From a virus: a stretch of 37,002 nt of DNA. This document shows, piece after piece, positions 16,244 through 22,385 of this stretch. The translations under genes and the position numbers were made by a program. Below the pieces are notes generated by a model. It searched no databases. It was not told the origin of the DNA and saw only the letters and a list, made by a program, of their open reading frames with translations. The DNA lies in the IMG/VR virus record IMGVR_UViG_3300009159_006001, positions 1-37,002 of that record. One strand, given 5' to 3'. Numbering within the stretch: position 1 is the stretch's first letter; the number at the start of each line of letters is the position of its first letter.

Positions 16244-17073
16244 TGTGCTCCTTTCGATTCCGCAGAAAACGAATACGCCTTCTTGATGAATCCATCTGCG
16301 TCACAGACAATCATCGATGCAACCTTTGAAGATACGTCCCTGAAGTTCTGGCCCTCGTTGATGAGGTTCTTGTAGATCAAGAATCTGTTCGCTATTTCCG
16401 CATGTTCTTCGAGGATGATTTCCAGCTTATCGACCAGTGTGTACTGGTTGACGGTGGCGGATGGAGCGACCGGTTGAACCGTTACCGCAGGAATCGATTG
16501 TGCCGGCAATGGACTACCACTGAAGTCGGCCACCTCCTCCGGTGTGTATCGACCTTGGGTGATGCGCGGATCCAGCATACGTGTCGCTTTGCTGATGACG
16601 CGCGCACGCAGCATCTCGGCGGGGAACTTGGCCCACCCGCTACCAGGCTTTGCCGGCAACATCCCGGCGAGCTTCGCATCAGCCGCAGTGAACTCGACCC
16701 GGACCTTCTTGGTTCCTTTAGAGAGGTCGGCAATCGCTGCGGTCGCATCGAACTGAATCCAGTCGATGTCCCATCCCGCGTTCATCATCCCAGCGAGCAT
16801 TGCCTCGCTCTTCATCGTGATATTGCCGTTGATGAGGTGATTCTGCGTCTTCCAAGCCAAAGGAGTCTGCCTGTTCGCCAAGCATTCCAGAGCGAGGACA
16901 TATCCCTGTTCCGGTTTGACGCATCCGAACATTCCGCTATGGGCAATCCAATCGCCCATCGTCTTCACCGCATCGAGCGGCGAGTTAATCCTGTCGTAGA
17001 ACGTCGTCGCGTCAGATGGGCTGACCGTCAACGGTTGCTGAACTGTCACTGTGTAGTCTGGGTTTGTGCTCAT
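16240..17073 (-). CDS. RecT-like single-strand annealing protein
   Basis: The 277-residue protein has the layout of the RecT/Bet class: a helical start, GYVLALECLANRQTPL and a typical late block WAKFPAEMLRARVISKATRM, then GRYTPEEVADF. The following 40 residues are Pro/Val-rich linker and the C-terminal 70 are helical. These proteins form rings on single-stranded DNA and pair complementary strands. The RecE-like gene follows by ATGA overlap, the classic order for a two-gene recombination system. The HTH gene overlaps its start by about 60 bases. Family subtype (RecT or Bet) cannot be decided by eye. Confidence 0.7.
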   Translation of the reverse strand: MSTNPDYTVTVQQPLTVSPSDATTFYDRINSPLDAVKTMGDWIAHSGMFGCVKPEQGYVLALECLANRQTPLAWKTQNHLINGNITMKSEAMLAGMMNAGWDIDWIQFDATAAIADLSKGTKKVRVEFTAADAKLAGMLPAKPGSGWAKFPAEMLRARVISKATRMLDPRITQGRYTPEEVADFSGSPLPAQSIPAVTVQPVAPSATVNQYTLVDKLEIILEEHAEIANRFLIYKNLINEGQNFRDVSSKVASMIVCDADGFIKKAYSFSAESKGAQ

Positions 17074-17293
17074 TTTCTGTACTTTTGTTCTCTTGTTTTA
17101 CTTTTCGTGCGTATGGGTTCACCGCGCCGGTCATCAGCCTCGATTCAAGAATCGCTGCGATGTCGGAATCGGTGAACAAAATCCGTCGGCCAATCCTCCT
17201 GTGCTGGATTCCGTCATGCCGGACAATCCTGCGAAGAGTCTCAGTGCAGATGCACATCATTTTCGCTGCATCCTTGGCCGTGTAAATTTTCAT
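17012..17293 (-). CDS. Excisionase-type helix-turn-helix protein
   Basis: From ATG 17293 the protein reads MKIYTAKDAAKMMCICTETL, then RRIVRHDGIQHRRIGRRILFTDSDI, the winged helix-turn-helix of excisionase/MerR-like DNA-binding domains (YTAKEAA ... T..RW.r.G.ipf..iGr..rf...dl). The C-terminal 35 residues are polar and disordered. In-frame ATGs at 17332 and 17320 are alternatives. Such proteins act as early regulators or directionality factors; no integrase is visible here, so a regulator of the recombination genes is the simplest guess. The gene end overlaps the RecT-like start by 62 bases. Confidence 0.65.
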   Translation of the reverse strand: MKIYTAKDAAKMMCICTETLRRIVRHDGIQHRRIGRRILFTDSDIAAILESRLMTGAVNPYARKVKQENKSTENEHKPRLHSDSSATVDGQPI

Positions 17294-17408
17294 TAAAATT
17301 TGCTGCAACCGGGTGTTCATCAAGGGAAACATGCCTGACCCTGTCGGACGCTCTCCATCCGCTCTAGTCCCGATTGCTCAAACAGTGTCGCAGTTGCCGA
17401 GAATCGCG

Positions 17409-18143
17409 TCAAGCCTCTTGCCAATGTTTTTTTATCGTCTCCGCGTAGCCGTCGCCGGAATCCTCGCGCCCGTCTCCTGAATCCTCGCGCCAGACACGTT
17501 TCGGGCCTGAATCGGTGGCTTTTGGGCCTGAAGAGAACGTCTTTGGGCGGACGTATTCTGGGGCAGGAGGCTGGTTTTTCCAATCCATGCTCAACGCTTT
17601 TGCCAAACTCGCCGCCTGTTGCTCTTCACGGGTCGGCTGTTTTTGCTTTTGCTCCAATCGGTCCTGAGCCTTCTTCTCAAGGAATCCCTTTTTGCCAGGA
17701 TTGTCGCTGACGTCGGATTGGTCGGCCATCTGCTCCAGAGACTCGACACGAGCCAGCAGATGCTCACGGTTCTTCTCCAACTTCTCCACGCGGGCCAACA
17801 GCTTCTCGACGTTTGCTTCTAGCTGTCTCCTTTCCTTCGCTTCGTGGATTGATTTCCGCTCCAATGCTCGCTGGTCGTCCCTGAGCATCTGCTCGAACGC
17901 CGCCTTGTCCGCAGGTTTCCAGTCACAACCCCTCCATTGCCCGTGAACTGCGTCGAACACCAAGACGCGACTCTTGGTGTTCCGCATGGAATCGAACGCT
18001 CTGGACGCCCGCTCCAAATCGCATCCCAACTTCCCGGCGATGTGGGCCAATAGTTCCGATTCCTCCATCTCACGATGATGGCGCTTCGGATCCATCTCGC
18101 TAAACTGCGACCTCAATGTTGTCCCGTTTTCCAAGTAGCTCAT
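17409..18143 (-). CDS. Coiled-coil protein, 244 aa
   Basis: The ATG at 18143 begins MSYLENGTTLRSQFSEMDPK. A globular N-terminal part to about residue 105 (CDLERASRAFDSMRNTKSR, VFDAVHGQWRGCDW) precedes a long coiled coil with heptads such as VEKLLARVEKLEKNREHLLARV. The C-terminal 60 residues are Gln/Lys/Pro-rich and disordered, with a seven-residue repeat (REDSGDG twice) near the end. No catalytic motif. It is the first gene after a 345-base spacer with a promoter-like TTGACA. Function unknown; an oligomerising regulator or scaffold is possible. Confidence 0.6.
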   Translation of the reverse strand: MSYLENGTTLRSQFSEMDPKRHHREMEESELLAHIAGKLGCDLERASRAFDSMRNTKSRVLVFDAVHGQWRGCDWKPADKAAFEQMLRDDQRALERKSIHEAKERRQLEANVEKLLARVEKLEKNREHLLARVESLEQMADQSDVSDNPGKKGFLEKKAQDRLEQKQKQPTREEQQAASLAKALSMDWKNQPPAPEYVRPKTFSSGPKATDSGPKRVWREDSGDGREDSGDGYAETIKKHWQEA

Positions 18144-18183
18144 ATGGTTTTTGTTATCTCGAACATCCAATCACTTCCTACTT

Positions 18184-18212
18184 ACCCTAAACACCCGAAC
18201 GCTTCCTGTCAA
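18184..18212 (-). promoter_or_regulatory. Candidate sigma70-type promoter for the 244-aa gene
   Basis: Read on the minus strand there is a perfect -35 TTGACA (plus 18207-18212), a 17-base spacer and TAGGGT (18184-18189), which matches TATAAT at three of six positions. It would start RNA about 35 bases before ATG 18143. The -10 is weak, so this is only a candidate. Confidence 0.35.
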
Positions 18213-18290
18213 GTAACCAAAGCAAATAGTCCTACCTTTTACCAATCGGTTATGCATCCCCCCTTCTACTTTATTCTAAAGATAAACATT

Positions 18291-18375
18291 ACCCTCCCTC
18301 TAATGGGAGAGGGTACCAACCCCAACCGCACTACGCTTGCCGGCTTTGAGGCCGACGCTGTGCGGGGGGTTGGGG
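18291..18375. repeat. REP-like structured intergenic element
   Basis: The 345-base spacer 18144-18488 holds no convincing gene. It contains two hairpins. The first is ACCCTC...GAGGGT at 18291-18314. The larger one spans 18320-18375: CCCCAAC pairs with GTTGGGG, CGCAC with GTGCG, and an apical CGGC with GCCG, with a four-G bulge. The CCCTC..GGGAGAGGG..CCCCAACC wording resembles host-type REP repeats common in bacterial genomes. It may stop or stabilise early transcripts. Confidence 0.45.
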
Positions 18376-18488
18376 AACGGACAAGAAAGAGGATGCAACG
18401 CTCTCATGTGGATGTGTCGTAATCGCTCAGAAATGCCGTGTGGAGCGATTTGAATGCGGATTTGGTGTGTCGATAGCGGAGAGCGGGT

Positions 18489-18728
18489 TTAGAGGCTCTT
18501 GGGGGAAGGGGCTGGATGGCCAACCTCCTGGAGCTTGTCCCCGACCTCGCGCTCGATGATCAGTTCCAGAATCTGCTCACCGCTTTTCCCGACGAGAGAA
18601 CAGATATGCTTGTCCTCGTCGTAGATGCTCAACGGGGTCGCACCCTCAGACTCGTTTCCGGTGATGATCGCGTTGAACAAATCAACAATGACTTGTGCAT
18701 TTTCTTTGGATTGAATAGTTAATTTCAT
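18489..18728 (-). CDS. Small unknown protein, 79 aa
   Basis: The protein reads MKLTIQSKENAQVIVDLFNAI, then an acidic middle (YDEDKHICSLVG) and an amphipathic helix (EQILELIIEREVGDKLQEV), ending in Pro/Ser residues. It looks like a small folded alpha/beta protein of no known family. Its ATG overlaps the stop of the upstream 53-residue gene (ATGA), and it is the last gene before the structured spacer. Confidence 0.5.
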   Translation of the reverse strand: MKLTIQSKENAQVIVDLFNAIITGNESEGATPLSIYDEDKHICSLVGKSGEQILELIIEREVGDKLQEVGHPAPSPKSL

Positions 18729-18886
18729 TTTTGTTTATGGTTTATGGTTGTGGTACTTCGCCGAAAGGAAATGAGCCGCAGTTTAAGCCGTCGGTTGAAT
18801 CTGTCCGCGTAAAATCGCTGGCGGACGTCCCTCCAAAACTCGGGCCATTCGCGCCGGTCAATAATCATCAGGTAGCGAGCGTTCAT
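18725..18886 (-). CDS. Small very basic protein, 53 aa
   Basis: ATG 18886 overlaps the stop of the gene upstream and TGA 18725-18727 overlaps the ATG downstream, both as ATGA. The predicted protein starts MNARYLMIIDRREWPEFWRD and continues VRQRFYADRFNRRLKLRLISFRR with a polar tail. About a quarter of the residues are Arg or Lys, so nucleic-acid contact is plausible. No family known. The two exact overlaps are the main evidence. Confidence 0.6.
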   Translation of the reverse strand: MNARYLMIIDRREWPEFWRDVRQRFYADRFNRRLKLRLISFRRSTTTINHKQK

Positions 18887-19089
18887 TCGTCGAAAGAAAG
18901 TGTCGGTCTGTTGCGGAGATAGCTTTGGTCGTATTCAGGAGCGCGCTCTATCGAAAGGGGTGGCCAACCTTCCGAGTCCAAAACCTTCCACGCTTTGAAT
19001 TTTGCTTTTGATTCTGTCACCGCAAAAACAATGAGCTTGATCCCGTACACAGATTTGACGCGCCAGGCAATCGGCTCGGGGGTGTTCAT
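18883..19089 (-). CDS. Small unknown protein, 68 aa
   Basis: The start is ATG 19089 (MNTPEPIAWRVKSVYGIKL), which overlaps the MTase stop by ATGA. The protein has a beta-rich core (KLIVFAVTESKAKFKAWKVL) and an end rich in Pro, Tyr and Asp. No family recognised. It is flanked by coupled genes on both sides. Confidence 0.55.
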   Translation of the reverse strand: MNTPEPIAWRVKSVYGIKLIVFAVTESKAKFKAWKVLDSEGWPPLSIERAPEYDQSYLRNRPTLSFDE

Positions 19090-19730
19090 AGAGATTGTTC
19101 CATCGAGTAGATCACGTCCGCCCACAATTGCCAGGGAACGACAGCACGCTCCGCCGATCCACCTTTTCCCTGAGTCCCGGTCCTCGCTCCTCTCGGCGCT
19201 GCATCGTGATCAGGATGTCCGTTGCAACACATCGGCCTAGGAATCCATCCCGGAACATTACCCCACAGGTCCGTCGGTTTCATCGATGTATCGCCGTACC
19301 GACAATACGTGACTGTCTGCATCGGGATTCCTTGCACACAGGGTAGTTTCCGCAACACACCACGAGGGTTCTCCATGATCCAGCCACGCGGATTCATCCA
19401 CGAGATGAATCTCAAGGTCGCCACGACAAGCTCCTGGCTCAAACGAGCTTCTGTCGTTTTCGGAACATACGCCCCTTTTCCACCGGTCCAGTGATGTCCA
19501 ATCGATGCGACAGAGAACGCCTCGCACGGCGGTGACGCCCAGATGAGGTCGAAATACCCGTTGTGATACATGAACTCCGCCGGAACGAGGGCAACGGCCA
19601 ACATGTCCGCAGTCAGATTGCACCCGAACCTCGGGTCCAGATCGAGCGTGACGTACGTGTGACCACGCGCCTCGATGCGCGCCCGTCTCCGCTCTCCACC
19701 CGCGCCCGCGTACAGATCGAGTATCCTCAC
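19086..19730 (-). CDS. DNA cytosine-5 methyltransferase, second copy
   Basis: I place the start at GTG 19730: a strong GGGGAGGGAG lies four bases before it, and translation begins VRILDLYAGAGGERR, the C5-MTase motif I with no spare N-terminus. Catalytic motif IV is ASPPCEAFSVAS (Cys69) and the ENP motif is IMENPRGVL (118-126). The 214-residue length suits a minimal phage enzyme. It differs clearly from the MTase at 7608-8381, so the two probably have different targets or roles. The GTG overlaps the stop of a short zinc-ribbon gene (GTGA). The longer frame upstream runs through a repeat and is rejected. Confidence 0.8.
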   Translation of the reverse strand: MRILDLYAGAGGERRRARIEARGHTYVTLDLDPRFGCNLTADMLAVALVPAEFMYHNGYFDLIWASPPCEAFSVASIGHHWTGGKGAYVPKTTEARLSQELVVATLRFISWMNPRGWIMENPRGVLRKLPCVQGIPMQTVTYCRYGDTSMKPTDLWGNVPGWIPRPMCCNGHPDHDAAPRGARTGTQGKGGSAERAVVPWQLWADVIYSMEQSL

Positions 19731-19885
19731 AATACTCCCTCCCCATCGCACACCCGACAATATCGGCTCCCGATACCACGACACGCAGGACACGGTCGCC
19801 GATTGCATTCTCTCAAAAACATTGTTATACCAACAATGCTCAACAACCAACAGATACCAATTATAATGTATATGTATGCGCTCAT
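19727..19885 (-). CDS. Membrane-anchored double CxxCxGxG zinc-ribbon microprotein, 52 aa
   Basis: The ATG at 19885 opens MSAYIYIIIGICWLLSIVGI, a single hydrophobic segment (about residues 3-24), followed by basic residues and PCPACRGIGSRYCRVCDGEG. The two CxxCxGxG motifs (residues 32-39 and 43-50) are those of DnaJ-type zinc domains. The TGA overlaps the MTase GTG (GTGA), and the ribosome site for the MTase lies within its last codons, so the two are probably coupled. The reading is exact and clearly protein-like. What it binds is unknown; a zinc-dependent membrane adaptor is a guess. Confidence 0.65.
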   Translation of the reverse strand: MSAYIYIIIGICWLLSIVGITMFLRECNRRPCPACRGIGSRYCRVCDGEGVL

Positions 19886-19933
19886 TGTATAAATAGGCCA
19901 CCACTAACGCAGGTTGCCAAGTCTCGATTTTGT

Positions 19934-20068
19934 TTATGTCACCCTCGCCCTCGACCTCGAACACGACCACGACCACGACCCCGACCCCGCCCACGATCCC
20001 GACCCCGACCTCGACCACGTCCTCGACCACGACCACGACCATCCGGCGCGCAGCATTGTGGCGTTCAT
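19934..20068 (-). CDS. Ser/Trp/Gly repeat ORF, 44 aa (uncertain)
   Basis: ATG 20068 overlaps the stop of the gene upstream (ATGA), and TAA is at 19934. The predicted protein starts MNATMLRAGWSWSWSRTW and is almost wholly Ser alternating with Trp, Gly or Arg because it runs through a hexanucleotide repeat. The overlap argues for translation, but a DNA repeat can leave any frame open, and all minus frames are open here. One of the others gives Gly-Arg dipeptides. I rate it as possible only. Confidence 0.3.
   Translation of the reverse strand: MNATMLRAGWSWSWSRTWSRSGSGSWAGSGSWSWSCSRSRARVT
19944..20042. repeat. GGTCGN hexanucleotide repeat (minus reading)
   Basis: About 100 bases consist of degenerate six-base units; on the plus strand these read CGACCA or CGACCC with some changes. 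Unit drift and a few CGATCC variants show it is not a recent perfect expansion. It lies between the 104-residue gene and the zinc-ribbon gene. Minus-strand RNA would be very G-rich. Confidence 0.85.
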
Positions 20069-20379
20069 TTCTGTTTCATCGGAAGGTTGGAGATTTCAAC
20101 CGCATCGATAATCGATCCTCGACCGATGATGACCCGGCCGGCAGGGAACGGCTCCACCTCGCTGAACTCCGATTTTTTCAGCGCATCCGAAAAACGACCG
20201 GTATCCGCAACCCACGCCGCATCCTCAAGGACCAGTTCCATCGGCGTCACCTCCACCAGCCGGCCCGTGTCAATCATCGTCACGGTCCGGATCAGATAAT
20301 TCGCCCCGATATTCCAGGGTCTGATGCAGTCATTCTTAATAACAATGGCAGGCCCAGTCAAACTGATGTCGTTGCTCAT
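20065..20379 (-). CDS. Unknown protein, 104 aa
   Basis: The protein begins MSNDISLTGPAIVIKNDCIR and is beta-rich throughout (NYLIRTVTMIDTGRLVEVTP, GRVIIGRGSIIDAVEISN). It resembles a small beta-barrel or OB-like fold, with no known family. The ATG at 20379 overlaps a possible 27-codon ORF and its TGA overlaps the start of the repeat ORF. The leader is A/T-rich (gaacaaaaat) without a Shine-Dalgarno. Confidence 0.55.
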   Translation of the reverse strand: MSNDISLTGPAIVIKNDCIRPWNIGANYLIRTVTMIDTGRLVEVTPMELVLEDAAWVADTGRFSDALKKSEFSEVEPFPAGRVIIGRGSIIDAVEISNLPMKQK

Positions 20380-20459
20380 ATTTTTGTTCTATTATTCTTT
20401 TGTTTACTGTCACCGAAATCAAACCCCGCCCGATGGTTTTCGCCCCTCAGTTTCCACAT
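20376..20459 (-). CDS. Possible 27-aa leader ORF
   Basis: ATG 20459 to TGA 20376-20378, the stop overlapping the next ATG (ATGA). It reads MWKLRGENHRAGFDFGDSK, then a polar, Lys/Arg/Asn-rich end. The overlap fits the local style, but the ORF is very short and has no ribosome site, so it may be chance. Confidence 0.3.
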   Translation of the reverse strand: MWKLRGENHRAGFDFGDSKQKNNRTKI

Positions 20460-20479
20460 TGAGAGATACACCGGGCGGG

Positions 20480-20502
20480 AACCGGCCAACGACAGGTTGG
20501 CC
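20480..20502. repeat. Perfect 9-bp hairpin after the 98-aa gene
   Basis: CCGGCCAAC and GTTGGCCGG pair around a five-base loop, 12 bases beyond the stop at 20514 on the minus strand. There is no T-run after the stem in that direction, so it is not a standard terminator. It may protect or process the 3' end of the transcript upstream. Confidence 0.55.
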
Positions 20503-20513
20503 GGCAAAAATCA

Positions 20514-20810
20514 TCAGTGCATATCGCGCGCCAGCTCGCAATGCACAGAATATGTCGCCATCGCGCCAGCCACGTTGTCGCCGCGACGATTGCTTCCGCT
20601 GAACTCTTTGGCATAGCTACGGCTCAAACGAGCCTCGATTCCATCGCACCTCGCACACACAGGCCCGCTACTGCTAAGACGATGCGCCGGCCCAGAACAT
20701 AGGCATGCCAATTTACCGACAACGGCCAGCGCACGACGCTTCGCAACGCTCTTCGTGTATGCCGCTCGCCGGCGTTCTGGCAATGATGATGGATAGCGCA
20801 CGGCCTTCAC
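20514..20810 (-). CDS. Cys-containing basic protein, 98 aa, GTG start
   Basis: The GTG at 20810 overlaps the stop of the upstream gene (GTGA) and is preferred to the frame opening at 20843. The protein begins VKAVRYPSSLPERRRAAYT and holds ACLCSGPAHRLSSSGPVCARC, four Cys that may bind zinc. The rest is Arg-rich and ends CELARDMH. The CxC...CxxC pattern looks like a small zinc ribbon, but I recognise no family. A nucleic-acid-binding role would fit the charge. Confidence 0.55.
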   Translation of the reverse strand: MKAVRYPSSLPERRRAAYTKSVAKRRALAVVGKLACLCSGPAHRLSSSGPVCARCDGIEARLSRSYAKEFSGSNRRGDNVAGAMATYSVHCELARDMH

Positions 20811-21019
20811 AGCACCTCCTCCAGGTCCAGAGCGTCGTTGCACGCTTCCACCCGCTCAAGAGCCGCATCCTCATCCCGGAACACCAGGACGCGGTCCACC
20901 CCATACGGAGCATTATCGGTGATGGGTCGGCCGTCCACCGGATTGATGACGTGCCAGCTATTGCTGGACACTTGTTTCGCGTAATACATAAGCTTAAATC
21001 CGCTGTTTTTGTTTTTCAC
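20807..21019 (-). CDS. Small unknown protein, 70 aa
   Basis: The frame begins MKNKNSGFKLMYYAKQVSSN and contains WHVINPVDGRPITDNAPYGV, then an acidic helix. An internal ATG (MYYAKQ, eleventh codon) is a possible start. It looks like a compact alpha/beta protein. It couples to its neighbours by ATGA at 21019 and GTGA at 20810. Confidence 0.5.
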   Translation of the reverse strand: MKNKNSGFKLMYYAKQVSSNSWHVINPVDGRPITDNAPYGVDRVLVFRDEDAALERVEACNDALDLEEVL

Positions 21020-21348
21020 TCTTTGACCAGTCTCTTGATGTTGACTTTCCAGTTTTTATTACCGATAGGATCCGCAGAGCGCGGACAGTATTTGTCGGCC
21101 AAGTAGTCCAGATACGACCCAGGTTGTCCAGCTTTTATCCACCGGACACGGTTATTTTTGATGGTGTTCAGGCAGATGCGTCGAGCGTGCGCGGTATCAT
21201 GGACCTTGATCGAGAGAATTCCGTACGGAACCTTTGCGCGTGCTGACCCCTCGACCCGATAAATCGCATCCGCTATCTGCTCATCGCTCGCAGCAAACGC
21301 GGAACATGAGAAAAGGAGGAAGGTGGCCAACTTTTTGAATGAGTTCAT
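21016..21348 (-). CDS. Secreted small protein, possible peptidoglycan hydrolase
   Basis: An N-terminal signal peptide is clear: MNSFKKLATFLLFSCSAFA with a likely cut after AFA (residue 19). The mature part begins ASDEQIADAIYRVEGSARAK (E33) and continues with PYGILSIKV, RRICLNTIKNNRVRW and LDYLADKYCP...NKNWKVNIKRL. I recall secreted proteins of this ordered VEG..PYGI..C..Ti.NN..RW....YCP..NW pattern in phages and bacteria without firm function. A Glu in a helix followed by a beta turn recalls lysozyme-like enzymes, so cell-wall cleavage is a guess. It sits in the early operon, not with the lysis genes. Confidence 0.5.
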   Translation of the reverse strand: MNSFKKLATFLLFSCSAFAASDEQIADAIYRVEGSARAKVPYGILSIKVHDTAHARRICLNTIKNNRVRWIKAGQPGSYLDYLADKYCPRSADPIGNKNWKVNIKRLVKE

Positions 21349-21596
21349 TTCGAGAATTCAGGAAAGCCCAGATCATTCATCGCTCGAACCATCGCCGAAT
21401 CGAGCGCGGCATAATTGCAATACGGAAACAGAATAGACGGCCCGCCAGCAGAATAAAAAGCGTCCAAACGGACCTGCCGAGCCGACGAACCCGCGCGAGG
21501 ATTCGAGATTGTAAGCTCCAGGTATGCCTGCAATTTCGGAACAAGCGGGCGAAGCGATTCCAATATCTGACTATATTGTGATGCCGTGATTTGCAT
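21345..21596 (-). CDS. Unknown protein, 83 aa
   Basis: The protein begins MQITASQYSQILESLRPLVP and is mostly helical, with SNPRAGSSARQVRLDAFYSA in the middle. ATG 21596 is preceded by a run of CAT triplets rather than a ribosome site. Its stop overlaps the ATG of the secreted protein (ATGA). No family recognised. Confidence 0.5.
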   Translation of the reverse strand: MQITASQYSQILESLRPLVPKLQAYLELTISNPRAGSSARQVRLDAFYSAGGPSILFPYCNYAALDSAMVRAMNDLGFPEFSK

Positions 21597-21615
21597 GATG
21601 ATGATGATGATGATG
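21594..21615. repeat. GAT/ATC trinucleotide run at a start codon
   Basis: Six GAT units on the plus strand (21597-21614) adjoin the start codon of the 83-residue gene. Slippage could change the leader length, but not the coding frame. Confidence 0.8.
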
Positions 21616-21628
21616 TATCCGCAGAATG

Positions 21629-21650
21629 CGCGCCGACCGAAACCGGCGCG
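21629..21650. repeat. Perfect 7-bp GC-rich hairpin
   Basis: CGCGCCG pairs with CGGCGCG around an eight-base loop. It lies just after the stop of the gene at 21664 (minus reading), like other post-stop hairpins nearby, and has no T-run. Confidence 0.55.
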
Positions 21651-21663
21651 TGGTTCTATGGAT

Positions 21664-21921
21664 TCAAATGATCTCGTTTAGTTTTTTGCTCGGGACCGGT
21701 TTACCAGTATCGCGATAATATGCGTACGCTTTATATTTATGACCACCGCTTTGCAAGCTCCTGCCATATCCGCAAAATGACAATTTAACTTTTCTTCCGC
21801 CATGATCCGCTTCCGGGAACACATCAAAACCAAAACAATTGTTTCTGAATTGAGCATGGACATAAGTCGAACCATACTTGCGCGATTGTTTAATATATCC
21901 GATGAATTGTGATACGTTCAT
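21664..21921 (-). CDS. Unknown protein, 85 aa
   Basis: The sequence begins MNVSQFIGYIKQSRKYGSTY and is rich in Tyr, Gly, Lys and aromatic residues (FRNNCFGFDVFPEAD, SFCGYGRSLQSGG, YKAYAYYRDTG). It has no signal peptide. No family recognised. It has slightly lower GC content than its neighbours, hinting at separate origin. A hairpin follows its stop. Confidence 0.5.
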   Translation of the reverse strand: MNVSQFIGYIKQSRKYGSTYVHAQFRNNCFGFDVFPEADHGGRKVKLSFCGYGRSLQSGGHKYKAYAYYRDTGKPVPSKKLNEII

Positions 21922-21941
21922 TTTGTTGCTTGGTTAATTGT

Positions 21942-22367
21942 TTATGCCATGCACTGATTTTCAAATGCTGCGCGTCTCGTATTATCCAGGTCGTTGAGTT
22001 CGACCAGGGTTTCGATTTCGATTCGCTTCCCGATTTCTTCCATGTGCGACCAGATTCCATCAACGTCGTCGCCGACAAGATCGACCAGGGTGAAGTATTC
22101 GGGTCGGTCCGACAATGGAATCGCATCAATCACCGCCGTCCGGTACGCGCGGAATTCACGGGAAAGAGTCGCGTCTTTCGATTTGATCTTGAGCCAGTAG
22201 GATTCAGGGGTGACGCTGGCCAGAAGCACGACCCGCTTCCATCCGTCGCCACGGTCGCGGAAGATTGACCCGTCCGCGCGGAGGGAATAGGTCGCTTTGA
22301 GAAGTTCGAGCCGCTCCGTTTCGCGCGCCAAGAAACCGTTGTCCAGGGGATGTGATTTAGTAGGCAT
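21942..22367 (-). CDS. Unknown protein, 141 aa
   Basis: The protein starts MPTKSHPLDNGFLARETERL and is a mixed alpha/beta, charged soluble protein with KATYSLRADGSIFRDRGDG and a C-terminal acidic helix (HMEEIGKRIEIETLVELND). No catalytic motif stands out. It is separated from its neighbours by 18-20 bases, unlike most of the operon. Confidence 0.5.
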   Translation of the reverse strand: MPTKSHPLDNGFLARETERLELLKATYSLRADGSIFRDRGDGWKRVVLLASVTPESYWLKIKSKDATLSREFRAYRTAVIDAIPLSDRPEYFTLVDLVGDDVDGIWSHMEEIGKRIEIETLVELNDLDNTRRAAFENQCMA

Positions 22368-22385
22368 GATGTTTTTTGTTGATGT

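Noticed and set aside
16402-17175. 257-residue plus-strand frame
   Set aside because: It is antisense to the RecT-like gene, and its Arg/His-rich content has no domain.
19820-19865. TATAAT and a CATTGTT/AACAATG inverted repeat as a promoter/operator
   Set aside because: Both fall inside the zinc-ribbon coding frame, and no -35 was found at the right distance.
19731-20042. N-terminal extension of the second methyltransferase frame
   Set aside because: It runs through the hexanucleotide repeat and the zinc-ribbon gene; the GTG at 19730 has a strong ribosome site and begins exactly at motif I.
19930-20616. 228-residue plus-strand frame rich in Thr/Pro
   Set aside because: The Thr/Pro part is only the repeat, and the rest lies antisense to coupled minus-strand genes.
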